Origin: Streptomyces canus
GTDB lineage: Bacteria > Actinomycetota > Actinomycetes > Streptomycetales > Streptomycetaceae
NCBI RefSeq assembly: GCF_041435015.1
Contig: NZ_CP107989.1
Coordinates: 8,246,001-8,310,000 of the forward strand
Length of the DNA: 64,000 nt
Direction: 5' to 3'
Shown here piece after piece: positions 61,850 through 64,000 of the stretch. The position numbers and the translations under genes are program-made. Every line of letters starts with the position of its first letter. Positions within the stretch are counted from its first letter, which is position 1. The notes beneath the pieces were generated by a model. It ran no database searches. It was not told where the DNA came from and was given only the letters and a program-made list of their open reading frames with translations.

Positions 61850-63015
61850 GAATCGGCATCGTCTGCCCGTACTCCTGGGATGTGCCGGGTGGCGTCCAGT
61901 TCCACATCCGCGATCTCGCCGAGTACTTCATCCGTCTCGGCCACGAGGTGTCCGTCCTCGCCCCGGCCGACGACGACACCCCGCTGCCGCCGTACGTCGT
62001 CTCGGCCGGCCGCGCGGTTCCGGTGCCGTACAACGGCTCGGTGGCCCGCCTCAGCTTCGGTTTCCTGTCGGCGGCACGGGTGCGCCGCTGGTTGCATGAC
62101 GGCGAGTTCGACGTGGTCCACATCCATGAGCCGTCCTCGCCGTCGCTCGGCCTGCTGACCTGCTGGGCCGCACAGGGCCCGATCGTCGCCACCTTCCACA
62201 CCTCGAACCCGCGCTCCCGGGTCATGATCGCCGCGTACCCGATCCTCCAGGCCGCCCTGGAGAAGATCAGCGCCCGGATCGCCGTGAGCGAGTACGCCCG
62301 CCGCACGCTCGTCGAGCACCTCGGCGGGGACGCGGTGGTGATCCCGAACGGCGTGGACGTCGACTTCTTCGCCAAGGCAGAGCCGAAGCCCGAGTGGCAG
62401 GGCGACACGATCGGCTTCATGGGGCGCATCGACGAACCACGCAAGGGCCTGCCGGTGCTGATGAAGGCCCTGCCGAAGATCCTCGCCGAGCGTCCGCGGA
62501 CCCGGCTGCTGGTGGCCGGGCGCGGCGACGAGGAGGAGGCGGTGGAGTCGCTCCCCGAGGAGCTGCGCGCGCGCGTGGAGTTCCTCGGCATGGTCAGCGA
62601 CATGGACAAGGCCCGCTTCCTGCGGAGCGTCGACCTGTACGTCGCCCCCAACACGGGCGGCGAGAGCTTCGGGATCATCCTCGTCGAGGCCATGTCGGCG
62701 GGCGCCCCGGTGCTCGCCTCCGACCTCGATGCCTTCGCCCAGGTCCTCGACCACGGCGCGGCGGGCGAACTCTTCGCCAACGAGGACGCGGACGCACTGG
62801 CGGCGGCGGCGCTACGGCTCCTCGGGGACCCGGCGAGGCTGACCGAACTGCGAGAGCGCGGCAGCGCGCACGTCCGGCGGTTCGACTGGTCGACGGTCGG
62901 GGCGGACATCCTGTCGGTCTACGAGACGGTGACGTCGGGCGCCGCAGCGGTGGCCGCGGCGGATGTCGACCGCGGCCCGGGATTGCGCGCCCGACTCGGA
63001 CTGGCCCGCGACTGA
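61846..63015 (+). CDS. pimA: Phosphatidylinositol alpha-mannosyltransferase
   Basis: 389 residues from GTG 61846, overlapping the acyltransferase stop. GT-B (GT4) fold: RIGIVCPYSWDVPGGVQFH at the start with the glycine-rich loop, IGFMGRIDEPRKGLPVLM, and the E-x7-E motif in GGESFGIILVEAMSAG. It transfers mannose from GDP-mannose to phosphatidylinositol. Last gene of the three-gene lipid operon, all joined by 4-base overlaps. Confidence 0.92.
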   Translation: MRIGIVCPYSWDVPGGVQFHIRDLAEYFIRLGHEVSVLAPADDDTPLPPYVVSAGRAVPVPYNGSVARLSFGFLSAARVRRWLHDGEFDVVHIHEPSSPSLGLLTCWAAQGPIVATFHTSNPRSRVMIAAYPILQAALEKISARIAVSEYARRTLVEHLGGDAVVIPNGVDVDFFAKAEPKPEWQGDTIGFMGRIDEPRKGLPVLMKALPKILAERPRTRLLVAGRGDEEEAVESLPEELRARVEFLGMVSDMDKARFLRSVDLYVAPNTGGESFGIILVEAMSAGAPVLASDLDAFAQVLDHGAAGELFANEDADALAAAALRLLGDPARLTELRERGSAHVRRFDWSTVGADILSVYETVTSGAAAVAAADVDRGPGLRARLGLARD

Positions 63016-63079
63016 CCGCCGCGCGGGGCGCCGACTGCGGCGGGGGACCGGCGGGGCACGGGGTCGTTGATTCGCTTGC

Positions 63080-63110
63080 GGTGGGCCGGTGGGCCGGTGG
63101 GCCGGTGGGG
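63080..63110. repeat. 8-bp microsatellite GGTGGGCC
   Basis: Just under four tandem copies of GGTGGGCC. Sequence like GGGCACGGG...TTCG...GGTGGGCCGGTG is repeated again to 63145. The 225-bp gap 63016-63240 holds no gene. Confidence 0.85.
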
Positions 63111-63240
63111 CACGGGATTGCGGGTTCGGCTGTGGTGGGCCGGTGAGGCACACCCTCGGGCGGGCCCTCATGACGGCTGCGTGGCTCCGCCCCGTGCCTG
63201 ACCCGTCCCGCCCCAACCCGCCCCGATAGCCTTGCTGCCC

Positions 63241-63783
63241 GTGACTCCCACCCTCATCTGGATTCTCGTCGCGCTCGTCGCGATCGGCCTTTATCTGAGC
63301 TGGACCGCGGGCCGTCTCGACCGGCTGCACGCCAGGATCGACGCCACGCGCGCGGGCCTGGACGCGCAGTTGCTCCGCCGTGCCTCCGTGGCCCAGGAAC
63401 TGGCCACCTCGGGCGTGCTCGACCCGGCCGCGTCGATCGTCCTGTACGAGGCCGCACACGCCGCCCGGCAGGCCGAGGAGGAGCAGCGGGAGGTCGCCGA
63501 GAGCGATCTGAGCCAGGCGTTGCGGGCCGTGTTCGGGGAGCCGGCCCAGGTGGAGGCGGTCCGCGAGGCGCCCGGGGGAGAGGCGGCGGCCCACGAACTC
63601 ACCGAGGCGGTACGACGGGTCCCGATGGCCCGCCGTTTCCACAACGACGCGGTCGGCGCCGCCCGCCGCCTGCGCCAGCACCGCAAGGTCCGCTGGTTCC
63701 GCCTGGCCGGTCACGCCCCCTTCCCGATGGCCTTCGAGATGGACGACGAGCCCCCCGCGGCCTTGGTCGACCGGGCAGCGTAG
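63241..63783 (+). CDS. LemA-like membrane-anchored protein
   Basis: 180 residues from GTG 63241. One N-terminal helix (LIWILVALVAIGLYL) precedes a helical domain: RLHARIDATRAGLDAQLLRRA, VLYEAAHAARQAEEEQREVAE, and MARRFHNDAVGAARRLRQ, which follow the order of LemA proteins. Positioned N-in with the helical domain probably outside. Biochemical role unknown. It lies between pimA and pdxS, where I remember an unnamed gene in other Streptomyces. Confidence 0.68.
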   Translation: MTPTLIWILVALVAIGLYLSWTAGRLDRLHARIDATRAGLDAQLLRRASVAQELATSGVLDPAASIVLYEAAHAARQAEEEQREVAESDLSQALRAVFGEPAQVEAVREAPGGEAAAHELTEAVRRVPMARRFHNDAVGAARRLRQHRKVRWFRLAGHAPFPMAFEMDDEPPAALVDRAA

Positions 63784-63898
63784 GACCAGGGCCGCACCAA
63801 AACGATCCACCATCTCTCCATTGGCCCTTGCTGTGGCCTGGTCCGGTGACGTTTCCTCGGTGCTGCAGCAGTCCCTTTCACTTCAGCGAGGTCAACCC

Positions 63899-64000
63899 GT
63901 GTCCAGCACCGAGAACCAGGCTCCCGAGACCGGCACCGCGCGCGTGAAGCGCGGCATGGCGGAGCAGCTCAAGGGCGGCGTGATCATGGACGTCGTCAAC
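63899..64000 (+). CDS. pdxS: Pyridoxal 5'-phosphate synthase subunit PdxS, N-terminus only
   Basis: 34 codons from GTG 63899 to the window edge. TGTARVKRGMAEQLKGG and VIMDVVN match the start of PdxS, the synthase that makes PLP from ribose-5-phosphate, glyceraldehyde-3-phosphate and ammonia supplied by PdxT. AGCGAGG lies about ten bases upstream. The rest of the gene and the usual pdxT partner are outside the window. Confidence 0.92.
   Translation, partial: MSSTENQAPETGTARVKRGMAEQLKGGVIMDVVN

Noticed and set aside
63783..63844. GGACCAGG / CCTGGTCC pair as an operator or terminator before pdxS
   Set aside because: The arms are only 8 bp and about 46 bp apart, which is expected by chance in this composition.

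Overview
The window is very GC-rich, gene-dense actinobacterial DNA. Many start codons are GTG, neighbouring genes often overlap by 4 bases (ATGA or GTGA), and several genes are hallmarks of the group. These include ssgB (a sporulation gene found in morphologically complex actinomycetes), the phosphatidylinositol mannoside genes pgsA/patA/pimA, and a SCO7613-type membrane protein. The organism is almost certainly a Streptomyces. From memory, the order argH, glpQ-like, metNIQ, cobalamin genes, ssgB, thrS, pgsA, pdxS follows a conserved part of the Streptomyces chromosome, so most of the window is core genome.

Layout. 1-2593 holds a possible extracytoplasmic flavin electron-transfer module: two ferric-reductase-like membrane proteins around an FMN-binding protein, divergent from a two-component system (2744-4923). 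4925-6533 encodes a PPOX-fold protein and a secreted protein with an internal duplication. 6732-16397 carries argH with a probable ARG-box promoter, an aldo/keto reductase, a tetR/MFS efflux pair, plsC, a Tat-exported glycerophosphodiesterase behind a PHO-box-like sequence, an ECF-like sigma factor, a GNAT enzyme, two small membrane proteins and a HAD phosphatase. 16398-19369 is the metNIQ importer preceded by a short cysteine-rich leader ORF. 19516-28071 contains cobalamin/siroheme genes (cobL, a giant BluB-CobT fusion, cysG) and an rRNA methyltransferase. 28133-32303 has a Ser/Thr kinase, small proteins and a phosphotransferase.

32352-32819 is a tRNA cluster (3 Val-GAC, Cys, Gly). It is followed by pabB/pabC, acetyltransferase, DsbA-like, CGNR and ssgB genes. 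Between two identical tRNA-Val(CAC) genes (39240 and 49272) lies a carbohydrate locus (39695-46254). It encodes a binding protein, two permeases, a YesL/DUF624-like protein and a large Tat-exported rhamnogalacturonan exolyase-like enzyme. Its promoter overlaps LacI-type operators, but no regulator gene is nearby. The right end carries an exonuclease, a DUF4365 protein with an overlapping partner, thrS, an ion channel, a HIT hydrolase, an unknown 553-residue membrane protein, an EF-G paralogue, the PIM lipid operon (60168-63015), a LemA-like protein and the start of pdxS.

No rRNA, CRISPR array, prophage or insertion sequence was recognised. The most unusual signals are the cysteine-codon leader upstream of metN, the roughly 730-residue low-complexity extension on BluB-CobT, the sugar locus bracketed by duplicate tRNAs, the 21-bp tandem array with a 14-bp inverted repeat at 57488-57690, and a 50-bp perfect palindrome downstream of ssgB.
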